NCBI RefSeq assembly: GCF_042676985.1
Contig: NZ_JBHTIK010000015.1
Coordinates: 124,001-188,000 of the forward strand
DNA from: Sphingosinicella xenopeptidilytica
GTDB lineage: Bacteria; Pseudomonadota; Alphaproteobacteria; Sphingomonadales; Sphingomonadaceae
DNA: 64,000 bases
Direction: 5' to 3'
The notes under the pieces are model-generated. The model was not told the DNA's origin and did not search any database. It was given only the letters and a program-made list of their open reading frames with translations. Both the position numbers and the translations under genes were made by a program. Numbering within the stretch: the first letter of the stretch is position 1; the number at the start of each line of letters is the position of its first letter. Shown piece after piece: positions 1-8,456 of this stretch.

Positions 1-197
1 TGGAAACGCTGTTCTTTCCCGATGCCTACACGCCGCCGCTCGCGCACGAGTACCAATTCGATCTGGATACGGCGGCGGGACAGCTGGCTCTGCGGCGTTC
101 GGCCGCGTGGCTCGGCGGCGTCATGCGCGATGCGCCGCCGCAACAGCCTGCCGAACAGGCGGATTCGCCGCGGGCGGCTGAAAGTGGCCACAAATGA
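1..197 (+). CDS. C-terminal end of an unidentified protein (partial)
   Basis: The reading frame is open from the window edge to TGA at 195-197 and gives about 64 residues, including FFPDAYTPPLAHEYQFD and then an alanine/arginine-rich helix ending AAWLGGVMR. The tail is Pro/Gln/Ala-rich and looks disordered. The His-Glu-Tyr followed by a helical end resembles the C-terminus of a dienelactone-hydrolase-like alpha/beta hydrolase, but that is a guess from very little sequence. A GC-rich hairpin begins three bases after the stop codon, which supports this being a real gene end. Confidence 0.5.
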   Translation, partial: ETLFFPDAYTPPLAHEYQFDLDTAAGQLALRRSAAWLGGVMRDAPPQQPAEQADSPRAAESGHK

Positions 198-199
198 AA

Positions 200-229
200 A
201 GCGCCCGGGTCGTTTCCGGCCCGGGCGCT
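200..229 (+). terminator. GC-rich hairpin after the partial gene
   Basis: AGCGCCCGGG (200-209) pairs perfectly with CCCGGGCGCT (220-229) around a 10-base loop, directly after the stop codon. There is no clear T-run afterwards, so it may be a stabilising 3' hairpin or a weak intrinsic terminator. Confidence 0.5.
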
Positions 230-559
230 CTCGTGACGAGTCATTTAACTCCCGCGAAGATTTGGGTCCTCTGTTCCCCCATCGGAGCCCAATCTTGCTA
301 GCGCGCCGTCATTCGCTGCGTCGCGCGTCCTCCCCCAACCCTGGTGCCCTCCCACAGGCGATACCGGATCAGATGGCGAGAGTGTTACGGTGCGGGTGGG
401 CATCCCGACAAGAGAGTGTCACGCCCCACGCACATTAATTTCCAGGGGTGTGGATATGATGCAACAATGCGGCTCGGTGCGGCTGCGTAACGGGCCACGG
501 CAGGGGATCGCGGATTGGGCAGTTGCTTGCGCGCCCGCCCATGCTAGACAGCGCGCACT
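230..559. other. Non-coding gap before proS with a hairpin and a direct repeat
   Basis: No convincing protein is seen in these 330 bases. Two structures stand out. One is a hairpin at 257-296: AAGATTTGGGTCC against GGAGCCCAATCTT, with two one-base bulges and a 14-base loop. The other is a 12-base direct repeat with one mismatch (378-389 and 412-423, GAGAGTGTYACG). The stretch could hold a small RNA or the leader of a transcript. I looked for SRP RNA and tRNA signatures and found none. A 6S-like RNA cannot be shown from the primary sequence. Confidence 0.35.
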
Positions 560-1849
560 ATGCGCCTTTCCCGTTATTTTCTTCCGCTCCTCAAGGAAAC
601 CCCCACCGACGCGCAGATCGTCAGCCATCAGCTGATGCTGCGGGCCGGTCTCGTGCGCCAGACCTCGGCCGGCATCTACGCCTGGCTGCCGGTCGGCCTC
701 CGCGTGCTCGACAAGATCGCCGACGTCGTCCGCCGCGAGCAGGACCGCGCGGGCGCCATCGAGCTGCTGATGCCGACCATCCAGTCGGCGGACCTCTGGC
801 GCCAGTCCGGGCGCTATGATGCCTATGGGCCGGAGATGCTCCGCTTCAAGGACCGGCACGAGCGCGAAATGCTCTACGGGCCGACCAACGAGGAGATGAT
901 CACGGCGCTGTTCCGCGATTCCGTGCGCAGCTACCGCGATCTGCCGCGCACGCTTTATCACATCCAGTGGAAGTTCCGCGACGAGGTGCGCCCCCGCTTC
1001 GGCGTGATGCGTGGCCGCGAGTTCCTGATGAAGGATGCCTACAGCTTCGATCTCGACGAGGCGGGCGGCAAGGTTTCGTACAACGCCATGTTCGAGGCGT
1101 ATCTGCGCACGTTCGCGGCAATGGGGCTCAAGGCTGTGCCGGTGCGCGCGCCCACGGGGCCGATCGGTGGCGACATGAGCCACGAGTTCCACATCCTCGC
1201 CGAGACGGGCGAGAGTGAGATTTTCTACGATTCGGCGATCGAGGACGTTGACGTCACCGATCCCGAGGCCGTCTCCAAGCTCTCCTCGATCTACGCGATG
1301 GAAGCCGAAGAGCACGAGAAGGTGACGAACTGCCCGGTTCCGGCGGAGCGTCTGCTCAGCCGCCGCGGCATCGAGGTCGGACACATCTTCTTCTTCGGCA
1401 CCAAATATTCGGCCGCGATGGGCCTCAGTGTGCAGGGGCAGGACGGCAAGCCGGTCACCCCGCAGATGGGCAGCTACGGCGTCGGCGTGTCGCGCCTCGT
1501 CGGTGCGGTGATCGAGGCGTGCCACGACGAGGACGGCATCATCTGGCCGGAGGCGATCGCGCCGTTCAAGGTCGGCCTCATCAACCTGCGGAGCGGCGAT
1601 GCCGCCTGCGATGTGGCGGCAGACGATCTCTACGCAAAGCTCCAGCGCGCGGGCATCGAGACGCTTTACGACGACCGCGACGAGCGCGGTGGCGCCAAGT
1701 TCGCGGGCATGGACCTTATCGGTATCCCGTGGCAGCTCGTCGTCGGGCCGAAGGGCGTTAGCGCCGGTGTCGTCGAGCTCAAGCACCGCAAGACTGGCGA
1801 GCGCCACGAGCTCTCCGTCGAGGCCGCGCTGGAGAAGCTCGCGGGATGA
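560..1849 (+). CDS. proS: Prolyl-tRNA synthetase, short form
   Basis: Charges tRNA-Pro with proline in the cytoplasm. At 429 residues it matches the short alphaproteobacterial ProRS, which lacks the large editing insertion of the E. coli enzyme. Class II motif 2 lies near residues 139-160 (FRDEVRPRFGVMRGREF) and motif 3 near 304-318 (GSYGVGVSRLVGAV); the C-terminal anticodon-binding domain follows. The MRLSRYFLP start is typical of the family. There is no Shine-Dalgarno sequence, and a -10-like GCTAGA (543-548) ends only 11 bases before the ATG, so the mRNA may be leaderless. The stop codon overlaps the lolC start (ATGA), so the two are probably translationally coupled. Confidence 0.96.
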   Translation: MRLSRYFLPLLKETPTDAQIVSHQLMLRAGLVRQTSAGIYAWLPVGLRVLDKIADVVRREQDRAGAIELLMPTIQSADLWRQSGRYDAYGPEMLRFKDRHEREMLYGPTNEEMITALFRDSVRSYRDLPRTLYHIQWKFRDEVRPRFGVMRGREFLMKDAYSFDLDEAGGKVSYNAMFEAYLRTFAAMGLKAVPVRAPTGPIGGDMSHEFHILAETGESEIFYDSAIEDVDVTDPEAVSKLSSIYAMEAEEHEKVTNCPVPAERLLSRRGIEVGHIFFFGTKYSAAMGLSVQGQDGKPVTPQMGSYGVGVSRLVGAVIEACHDEDGIIWPEAIAPFKVGLINLRSGDAACDVAADDLYAKLQRAGIETLYDDRDERGGAKFAGMDLIGIPWQLVVGPKGVSAGVVELKHRKTGERHELSVEAALEKLAG

Positions 1850-3093
1850 TCTCCCGCTACGAGCGCATGATCGCCCGGCGCTATCTGCTGCCGGGGCGGG
1901 GTGAGGGCTTCATCTTCCTCGTCGCATCGATCAGCCTCGTTGCCGTCGCGCTTGGTGTCGCCGCGCTGATCGCGGTGATGTCGGTGATGAACGGTTTCCG
2001 CGCCGAACTTTTCGACCGCATCCTCGGGCTGAACGGCCACGCGGTGGTGCAGGGCTACGGCGGCCGCCTGCCGGACTGGCAACCGCTGCTTGCGCAGGCG
2101 CGCGCAACGCCGGGCGTCGTCCAGGCCGAGCCGATCATCGAACAGCCGCTCATCGGCTCCTACAAGAGCCGCGCCGAGGGCGTCCTCCTGCGCGGCATGC
2201 AGATGGACGACATTCGGAACCTCAAGCTCGTTGCCGACAATGTGAAGACCGGACGCCTCGAAGACCTCGCGCTCGAAGGCAATTTCGTCGCGATCGGCGC
2301 GCGCCTCTCCGAATCGCTCGGTGCCGGGGTGGGGGACACGATCAGCCTGATCTCGCCCGACGGGCAGGTGACGCCCTTCGGCACGACCCCGCGCATCGTC
2401 CCCTATCAGATCGCCGCCGTGTTCGAGGTCGGCATCTTCGATTACGACAAGGCCTTCGTGCTGATGCCGCTGGACCGTGCGCAGACGTTCCTGCGCATGG
2501 GCGACGACATCGGCATGATCACGCTGACGACGACCGATGCCGACCGCGCCGACCGCATCCTCCAGCCGCTCGTCCCAGCGCTTACCGGGCGCGGCATCAT
2601 CATCGACTGGCGGCAGATGAACGGCGTGCTGTTCGAGGCGCTTTCGGTGGAGCGCACGGTGATGTTCGTCGTCGTCGGCTTCATCATCCTCGTCGCGGTG
2701 TTCAACATCCTCACCAGCCTCATCATGCTCGTGCGCGCCAAGACGCGCGACATCGCGATCCTGCGCACGATGGGTGCGAGCCGCGCGGCGATGATGCGCA
2801 TCTTCGTCACCGTCGGCACGCTGATAGGGTCTGCGGGCATCCTGCTCGGCATGGCGCTCGGCTTCCTGTTCCTGCACTACAGGCAGAACATCGTGCTCGG
2901 CGTTTCCAAGATCACCGGCGTCGACCTCTGGGATCCACGCATCCGCTACCTCACCGAACTCCCCGCGAAGACCGACATGGTCGAGGTCACCGCCATCGTC
3001 ACGCTGGCGCTGGTGCTGAGCTTCCTCGCGACGATCTATCCGGCGTGGAAGGCCGCGAGCACTGATCCCGTGCAGGTGCTGCGCTATGAGTGA
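1846..3093 (+). CDS. lolC: Lipoprotein-releasing ABC transporter permease LolC/LolE
   Basis: Inner-membrane permease of the Lol complex, which extracts mature lipoproteins for transfer to LolA and the outer membrane. The 415 residues show the FtsX/MacB arrangement: TM1 near residues 20-45, a periplasmic domain of about 220 residues, then three TM segments near 270-300, 312-340 and 380-405. Only one permease gene is present, directly before lolD, as in alphaproteobacteria that use a single LolC/E (LolF-like) protein, probably as a homodimer. The start overlaps the proS stop by 4 bases, and the 3' end overlaps lolD by 8 bases. Whether to call it LolC, LolE or LolF is a naming matter; the family is clear. 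Confidence 0.93.
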   Translation: MISRYERMIARRYLLPGRGEGFIFLVASISLVAVALGVAALIAVMSVMNGFRAELFDRILGLNGHAVVQGYGGRLPDWQPLLAQARATPGVVQAEPIIEQPLIGSYKSRAEGVLLRGMQMDDIRNLKLVADNVKTGRLEDLALEGNFVAIGARLSESLGAGVGDTISLISPDGQVTPFGTTPRIVPYQIAAVFEVGIFDYDKAFVLMPLDRAQTFLRMGDDIGMITLTTTDADRADRILQPLVPALTGRGIIIDWRQMNGVLFEALSVERTVMFVVVGFIILVAVFNILTSLIMLVRAKTRDIAILRTMGASRAAMMRIFVTVGTLIGSAGILLGMALGFLFLHYRQNIVLGVSKITGVDLWDPRIRYLTELPAKTDMVEVTAIVTLALVLSFLATIYPAWKAASTDPVQVLRYE

Positions 3094-3766
3094 CGTGCTT
3101 GCCGTCAAAGGCCTCGCGCGCAGCTTCAGCCAGGGCGGCGCGGTGATCGAGGTCTTGCGCGGCGTCGATCTCAGCGTCGGACCCGGCGAGATCGTCGCGC
3201 TGCTCGGCCCGTCCGGCTCCGGCAAATCGACGATGCTGCAGGCGATCGGCCTCCTTGAAGGCGGTTTCGACGGTTCGATCGTCATCGACGGCCGCCCCGC
3301 CGAAAAGCTCTCCGCGCACGAACGCACCGAGGTGCGCCGCGACAAGCTCGGCTTCGTCTACCAGTTCCACCACCTGCTGCCGGACTTCAACGCGCTCGAA
3401 AACGTCGTGCTGCCGCAGCTCATCGCGGGCCGCGATCCGCGCGCGGCGGCGGACAAGGCGAAGTCGCTGCTCACCGATCTCGGCCTCGGCCAGCGCCTCG
3501 ATCACCGACCTTCGCAGCTTTCGGGCGGCGAGCAGCAGCGCGTCGCGGTGGCCCGCGCGCTCGCGAACGAGCCCGTGCTGGTGCTCGCCGACGAGCCCAC
3601 CGGCAATCTCGACGAGGCGACCGCGCAGCGCGTGCTCGCCGAGTTCCTGCGTGTCGTGCGCAGCCACAATTCCGCGGCGCTCATTGCCACGCACAACACG
3701 CAGCTCGCAAAGCAGATGGACCGGACGGTCGAGCTGCACGAGGGGCAACTGGTGGAAACGCGATGA
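3086..3766 (+). CDS. lolD: Lipoprotein-releasing ABC transporter ATPase LolD
   Basis: ATPase that drives lipoprotein release by the Lol complex. The 226 residues contain Walker A GPSGSGKST (41-49), a Q-loop region (FVYQFHHLLP), the signature LSGGEQQRV from residue 145, Walker B VLVLADEP and a switch histidine in IATHN. It is MacB/LolD-like in length and in the DEPTGNLD motif. It starts inside the end of lolC (8-base overlap), which supports co-translation with its permease partner, and its own stop overlaps the next gene by 4 bases. Confidence 0.95.
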   Translation: MSDVLAVKGLARSFSQGGAVIEVLRGVDLSVGPGEIVALLGPSGSGKSTMLQAIGLLEGGFDGSIVIDGRPAEKLSAHERTEVRRDKLGFVYQFHHLLPDFNALENVVLPQLIAGRDPRAAADKAKSLLTDLGLGQRLDHRPSQLSGGEQQRVAVARALANEPVLVLADEPTGNLDEATAQRVLAEFLRVVRSHNSAALIATHNTQLAKQMDRTVELHEGQLVETR

Positions 3767-4368
3767 ACGCGTGGCAGGATCAGCCCCGCCTCGAAGGACA
3801 GCACGCCCGGCTTCTGCCGCTCGAACCGGCACATGCGGACAGCATCGCCGAGGTGTCGCGCGATGGCCGGCTCTGGGAATTGTTCTTCACGCGCGTGCCT
3901 TCGCCCGATGACGTGAAGGGCTGGCTCGATACGGCCCTCGCTGAAAAGGCGGCGGGGCGATCGATGCCGTTCGTGGTCGAGGCGGATGGGCGCATCGTCG
4001 GCGCCACGCGCTACCTGCGCATGAACGAAGCGCATCGCCGGCTCGAAATCGGCGCGACCTTCTATGCAGCGTCGGTGCAGCGTTCCCCGGTGAACACGGA
4101 ATGCAAGCTGCTGCTGCTCGGCCACGCGTTCGAGGTGATGGGCTGCAACGTCGTCCAGATCCGCACGGACTGGCTGAACCGCGCCTCGCAGCGCGCGATC
4201 GAACGGCTCGGCGCCAAGCGGGACGGGGTATTGCGCAATCACCAGATCGCGGTGGACGGCCGCATCCGCGACATCGTCTGCTACAGCATCATCGCCACCG
4301 AATGGGCGGGCGTGAAGCAGAATCTCGAATTCCTGCTTTCCCGGCATCGGGAGCCTGCGCCACAATAG
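3763..4368 (+). CDS. GNAT-family N-acetyltransferase (RimJ/RimL-like)
   Basis: Probable acetyl-CoA-dependent acetyltransferase of 201 residues. It follows the RimJ/RimL pattern: an N-terminal LEGQHARLLPL strand, then IVGATRYLRM, a strand ending in LEIGATF, and a final NxASQRAIERLGA motif that in this family sits at the acetyl-CoA-binding helix. The substrate could be a protein N-terminus, an amino acid or an antibiotic and cannot be told from sequence. It is the last short gene before dnaE1 and is coupled to lolD by an ATGA overlap; only 3 bases separate it from dnaE1, so all five genes may be one transcript. Confidence 0.85.
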   Translation: MNAWQDQPRLEGQHARLLPLEPAHADSIAEVSRDGRLWELFFTRVPSPDDVKGWLDTALAEKAAGRSMPFVVEADGRIVGATRYLRMNEAHRRLEIGATFYAASVQRSPVNTECKLLLLGHAFEVMGCNVVQIRTDWLNRASQRAIERLGAKRDGVLRNHQIAVDGRIRDIVCYSIIATEWAGVKQNLEFLLSRHREPAPQ

Positions 4369-4371
4369 GCC

Positions 4372-7300
4372 ATGCCCGAATCGCGTTTTGTCCATCTCCG
4401 CATCCAGTCGCCCTATTCGATGCTGGAGGGCGCGGTTCATGCGAAGGACATCGCCAAGGCCTGCATCAAATACGGTATGCCCGCCGCCGCCGTTACGGAC
4501 AGGAACAACCTGTTCGCGGCGATGGAGTTTTCGGAAAAACTTTCAGACGCAGGTGTGCAGCCAATCATCGGCGCGCTGCTCTCGGTCGCGCGGCCCGGCG
4601 CGCCGCAGGCGGGCAGCAAGCCCGCGCAGGACTGGCTGGCGCTGCTCGCGCAGGATGAGGCGGGCTACAAGAACCTCATCCGCATCGTTTCCCGCGCGCA
4701 CCTCGAATCCGATCCCGTGGATGGCCCGAACGTGCCGCTGGCCGAGCTCGAAGGGCTGACCGACGGTCTGATCGCGCTCACCGCCGGGCCGGACGGCGCG
4801 CTCGCACGGATGCTGGCCGAAGGACAGGCGGATGCCGCGGGCATCTATGCGGATACGCTCCAGACCCTGTTTCCCGACCGGCTCTATGTAGAGCTTTCGC
4901 GCACGCACAACCCGATCGAGGACAGCGCCGAGCAGGCGCTGATCGCGCTCGCCCACGCCCGGAACCTGCCGCTCGTCGCGACCAACCCGGTGGCTTTCCC
5001 GGACAAGAGCTTCGCGGCGGCACACGACGTGCTGCTCTGCATCGCCGACAGCGCCTACGTGGAGACCGAAGGCCGCCGCCGCGTTTCCGAGGAATGCTGG
5101 CTGAAATCGCCCGACGAGATGATCCGGCTATTCGAGGACGTGCCGGAGGCAATCGACAATACGCTCGTCATTGCGCGCCGCTGCGCGGTGATGGCGCCGT
5201 CGCGAAAGCCCATCCTGCCGAGCCTTGCCGGCGACCGCGAGGGTGAGGCGGCGATGCTCGTCGAGCAGGCCCGCGCCGGTCTCGTGCAGCGGCTTGAAGG
5301 CCGCACCGACACCGAACCCTATTTCGAGCGGCTCGATTACGAACTCGGCGTCATCAACAAGATGGGCTTTGCCGGCTACTTTCTGATCGTCGCCGATTTC
5401 ATCCAGTGGGCAAAATCGCACGGCATTCCCGTGGGACCGGGACGCGGCTCGGGTGCGGGCTCCGTCGTCGCGTGGGCGCTCACCATCACCGATCTCGATC
5501 CGATGCGCCTCGGCCTCCTCTTCGAGCGCTTCCTGAACCCTGAACGCGTCTCGATGCCGGACTTCGACATCGACTTCTGCGAAACCCGGCGCGGCGAGGT
5601 GATCCGCTACGTGCAGGAACGCTACGGCCGCGATCAGGTCGCGCAGATCATCACGTTCGGAACGCTGAAGGCGCGCGCCGTGCTGAAGGACGTCGGCCGC
5701 GTGCTGCAAATGCCTTACGGGCAGGTGGACCGGCTCGCGAAGCTGGTGCCGAACCACCCCACCGATCCGTGGACGCTCGACCGCACGATGAACGGCGTCG
5801 CCGAGTTCGAAAACGAGGCGAAACGCGATCCGGCGGTCGCAAACCTCGTCAACCTCGCCATGAAGCTTGAAGGCCTGCCGCGCCACGCCTCCACGCACGC
5901 GGCGGGCGTCGTGATCGGCGATCGCCCGCTTGATGAGCTGGTGCCGCTCTATCGCGATCCGCGCTCGGACATGCCCGTCACCCAGTTCGACATGAAATGG
6001 GTGGAAAAGGCCGGCCTCGTGAAGTTCGACTTCCTGGGCCTCAAGACGCTCTCGGTCCTCCAGCGCGCGCTCGATCTTCTCGAAAAGCGGGGCATCACCG
6101 TCGACCTGTCGACGATCCCGTGGGACGACCCAGATGTTTTCGCGCTGCTGGCGAAGGGCGACACGGTCGGCGTGTTCCAGCTCGAATCCGAAGGGATGCG
6201 CCGCACGCTCGCGCAGGTGAAGCCGGACTGCTTCGAGGACATTATCGCGCTCGTCTCGCTCTACCGTCCGGGCCCGATGGACAACATCCCGAGCTTCGCG
6301 AACCGCAAGCACGGCACCGAGGCGGTCGACTGCCTGCATCCGAAGCTGGAGCCGATCCTCAAGGAAACCTACGGCGTCATCATCTATCAGGAACAGGTGA
6401 TGCAGATCGCGCAGGTGCTCGCGGGCTATTCGCTCGGCGAAGCCGATCTTCTGCGCCGCGCGATGGGCAAGAAGAAGAAAGAGGAGATGGACGCCCAGAA
6501 GGCGCGTTTCCTCGAAGGCGCGACCGCACAGGGCGTCGATCAGGCCCAGGCCGACTACATCTTCGAGCTCGTGGCGAAGTTCGCGGGCTACGGCTTCAAC
6601 AAGAGCCACGCCGCCGCCTATGCGCTCGTCGCTTATCAAACCGGCTGGATGAAGGCGAAATACCCGGTCGAGTTCTACGCTGCCTCGATGGCCTATGATA
6701 TCGCGCTCACGGACAAGCTCAGCGTGTTCATAGACGATATGAAGCGTATGGGCGTGGAGTGCCTGCCGCCCTGTATCAACAACAGCGAGGCCGACTTCTC
6801 GGTGGAGGACGGCAAGGTGCGCTATGCGCTCGCCGGTCTCAAAGGGGTTGGCGAGCGGGCGATGGAAGGCATCGTCGAGGTCCGCGAGGCGGGCGGTCCG
6901 TTCAAGTCGCTCACCGATTTTGCCGAACGCATCGATCCGACGCTGCTCAACAAGCGTCAGATCGAAAGCCTGGTCTCGGGCGGCGCCTTCGATTGCGTCG
7001 AATCCAATCGCGCCAGGGCCTATGCGATGGCCGAGGCGGTGCTCGCGGCGGCGAACGCTGCGGCCGATGCGCGCGAAACGCACCAGGGCGCGCTGTTCGG
7101 CGGGGCAGGGGGCGGCGCCTCGATCACGCTGATGGCGCCCGGCAGCGTATCGGCATGGTCGCTCGGCGAGACAATGGCGAAGGAGCGTGACGCCTTCGGC
7201 TTCTATTTCGCCGCGCACCCGCTTTCGGCCTGGCAGCACGTGCTCGATACGCACGGCGCGCGTTCCTACGCGCGCGTTTGTGAGGACGGGCCGCCTTGGG

Positions 7301-7815
7301 ACGGCGGGCGCGGTAGCGCGACGATGGCGGGACTCGTCGAATCCGTGCGCTGGCGCACGCCGCAGAACGGCCGCAGCACGCGCTATCTGCTCGCCAGCCT
7401 GTCGGATTCGGGCGGTCAGTATGTGGCGAGCTGTTTCGACGAGGAGGTGATGCCCGCGCTCGAGGCCGCTGCCGCAGGTCAGGAGATCGTGCTGATCAAC
7501 GCCGAGCTGCTGTGGCGCGAAGGAGAGGACGCGCCGCGCGTCACCATTCGCGGGCTGACCGACGTTGCCGAACTCTCGAAGCACAGCCGCGGCCGGCTGA
7601 ACCTCAAGGTCTCGGGAGACTTCGATGCAGCGGCGCTGCGCCGCCTTGCCGATATCCAGCCCACCGGACGCGGCGACATCTATGCGGAAATCACGGTTCC
7701 GGGCGGGTTCGCCTCGATCCGTCTCGCGCGCGGCTTGCTGCTCGATTCGGAAATGCGGCACAGCGCCGAGCGTATTTCCGGCGTCACCGCCGCTGAACTC
7801 GTCGCCGTAAACTAG
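4372..7815 (+). CDS. dnaE: DNA polymerase III subunit alpha
   Basis: Replicative polymerase catalytic subunit, 1147 residues, the usual length for DnaE1. The PHP domain occupies roughly residues 1-280. The first catalytic motif is PDFDIDF (about 397-403), preceded by the glycine-rich GPGRGSGAGS; KFDFLGL near 553 carries the third carboxylate. An HhH/OB region forms the C-terminus. The PHP metal sites look degraded: the usual HxH is HLRIQS here and TDHG is TDRN, so intrinsic proofreading is unlikely and DnaQ would supply it. The ATG follows the preceding stop by three bases with no obvious Shine-Dalgarno sequence, consistent with operon expression. Confidence 0.96.
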   Translation: MPESRFVHLRIQSPYSMLEGAVHAKDIAKACIKYGMPAAAVTDRNNLFAAMEFSEKLSDAGVQPIIGALLSVARPGAPQAGSKPAQDWLALLAQDEAGYKNLIRIVSRAHLESDPVDGPNVPLAELEGLTDGLIALTAGPDGALARMLAEGQADAAGIYADTLQTLFPDRLYVELSRTHNPIEDSAEQALIALAHARNLPLVATNPVAFPDKSFAAAHDVLLCIADSAYVETEGRRRVSEECWLKSPDEMIRLFEDVPEAIDNTLVIARRCAVMAPSRKPILPSLAGDREGEAAMLVEQARAGLVQRLEGRTDTEPYFERLDYELGVINKMGFAGYFLIVADFIQWAKSHGIPVGPGRGSGAGSVVAWALTITDLDPMRLGLLFERFLNPERVSMPDFDIDFCETRRGEVIRYVQERYGRDQVAQIITFGTLKARAVLKDVGRVLQMPYGQVDRLAKLVPNHPTDPWTLDRTMNGVAEFENEAKRDPAVANLVNLAMKLEGLPRHASTHAAGVVIGDRPLDELVPLYRDPRSDMPVTQFDMKWVEKAGLVKFDFLGLKTLSVLQRALDLLEKRGITVDLSTIPWDDPDVFALLAKGDTVGVFQLESEGMRRTLAQVKPDCFEDIIALVSLYRPGPMDNIPSFANRKHGTEAVDCLHPKLEPILKETYGVIIYQEQVMQIAQVLAGYSLGEADLLRRAMGKKKKEEMDAQKARFLEGATAQGVDQAQADYIFELVAKFAGYGFNKSHAAAYALVAYQTGWMKAKYPVEFYAASMAYDIALTDKLSVFIDDMKRMGVECLPPCINNSEADFSVEDGKVRYALAGLKGVGERAMEGIVEVREAGGPFKSLTDFAERIDPTLLNKRQIESLVSGGAFDCVESNRARAYAMAEAVLAAANAAADARETHQGALFGGAGGGASITLMAPGSVSAWSLGETMAKERDAFGFYFAAHPLSAWQHVLDTHGARSYARVCEDGPPWDGGRGSATMAGLVESVRWRTPQNGRSTRYLLASLSDSGGQYVASCFDEEVMPALEAAAAGQEIVLINAELLWREGEDAPRVTIRGLTDVAELSKHSRGRLNLKVSGDFDAAALRRLADIQPTGRGDIYAEITVPGGFASIRLARGLLLDSEMRHSAERISGVTAAELVAVN

Positions 7816-7920
7816 GCTCTTTTCGCGCCGCGGCGCATGGTCGCAGCGGTTTTTCCAGCATTCTTTGCTGTTGCCATGCTGCGCTGCGGGATGCAATTTG
7901 CGTGGCACTCAAAAAATCGT

Positions 7921-7949
7921 TTGACATAGAACTGAGTGACACTTAAACA
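7921..7949 (+). promoter_or_regulatory. Promoter of the small exported protein gene
   Basis: A consensus -35 box TTGACA (7921-7926) is followed after 17 bases by TAAACA (7944-7949), a weak -10. The region is AT-rich compared with its surroundings. The -10 lies within the left arm of the inverted repeat at 7931-7978. Confidence 0.5.
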
Positions 7950-7978
7950 GGCTTCAGTGGTTTTAAGTAAGACTCAGT
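7931..7978 (+). repeat. Imperfect 17-base inverted repeat, possible operator or leader hairpin
   Basis: ACTGAGTGACACTTAAA (7931-7947) and TTTAAGTAAGACTCAGT (7962-7978) are reverse complements at 14 of 17 positions, with perfect 7-base blocks at each end and a 14-base spacer. The left arm covers the -10 region. It could be a repressor operator or, if transcribed, a stem-loop in the 5' leader about 35 bases before the start codon. Confidence 0.55.
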
Positions 7979-8012
7979 AATCGCCCTCCCACGGCAAATC
8001 AGGAGCAAGATC

Positions 8013-8306
8013 ATGAACCGCGTTCTCGTCACTCTCCCCCTCGCTTTCGTCGCGTCCGCGTTCTTCGTCACCGCCTCGATCACGCCTGCTCACGCATCTG
8101 AAGGCGCCTGCGCCGCGATGCCCGCCAACATCCGTTCGGTCGCCGAAAAGGGCGATGCGGATACGGCCAAGAAGGCGCTGAAGCTGGTTCGCACGGGCGA
8201 GCTGCTTTGCGATGCGGGCAACGAGCGCGCGGCGAAGAAGAAGTTCGAAGGCGCGTACAAGACCCTCGGCGTTGCCGAAGAGGAATACGCGCAGCTCGCG
8301 AAGTAA
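8013..8306 (+). CDS. Small exported protein of unknown function
   Basis: A 97-residue protein with a clear Sec signal peptide: MNR, a hydrophobic core of about 20 residues, and a likely cleavage after AHA-S near residue 29. The mature part is about 68 residues, has two cysteines (CAAMP and LLCDAG) that could form a disulfide, and is otherwise helical and rich in Ala, Lys and Glu. AGGAGC lies a few bases before the ATG. It has its own promoter with a large inverted repeat and its own strong terminator, so it is a monocistronic, probably regulated unit. I do not recognise the family. Confidence 0.8.
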   Translation: MNRVLVTLPLAFVASAFFVTASITPAHASEGACAAMPANIRSVAEKGDADTAKKALKLVRTGELLCDAGNERAAKKKFEGAYKTLGVAEEEYAQLAK

Positions 8307-8333
8307 GTCCCCCCAAGGCCCATTGCGGCCTTC

Positions 8334-8369
8334 AAGGGCTGCGGCAGCTTTGCCGCAGCCCTTTTCTTT
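8334..8369 (+). terminator. Strong intrinsic terminator
   Basis: A perfect 13-base stem, AAGGGCTGCGGCA (8334-8346) with TGCCGCAGCCCTT (8351-8363), has a GCTT tetraloop and is followed by TTTTCTTT. This is the best rho-independent terminator in the window and isolates the small exported protein gene from the operon that follows. Confidence 0.92.
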
Positions 8370-8456
8370 GCGCTGAGGGCAGGGCATTTGCGGTTGCGAG
8401 GCCGCGAGGCGCGTGACATTGGAGCCCCGGTTCGACACCGGATAGGACAGGGTGAA

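Noticed and set aside
5128..7908. Long antisense reading frame opposite dnaE (926 codons)
   Set aside because: Arg/His/Ala-rich composition typical of the complement of GC-rich coding sequence; no start signal or family motifs; dnaE is certain.
8425..8442. tRNA T-arm-like CCGGTTCGACACCGG before the crotonase gene
   Set aside because: No D-arm, anticodon arm or acceptor stem can be formed around it, so it is not a tRNA gene; it may be chance or part of a weak promoter.
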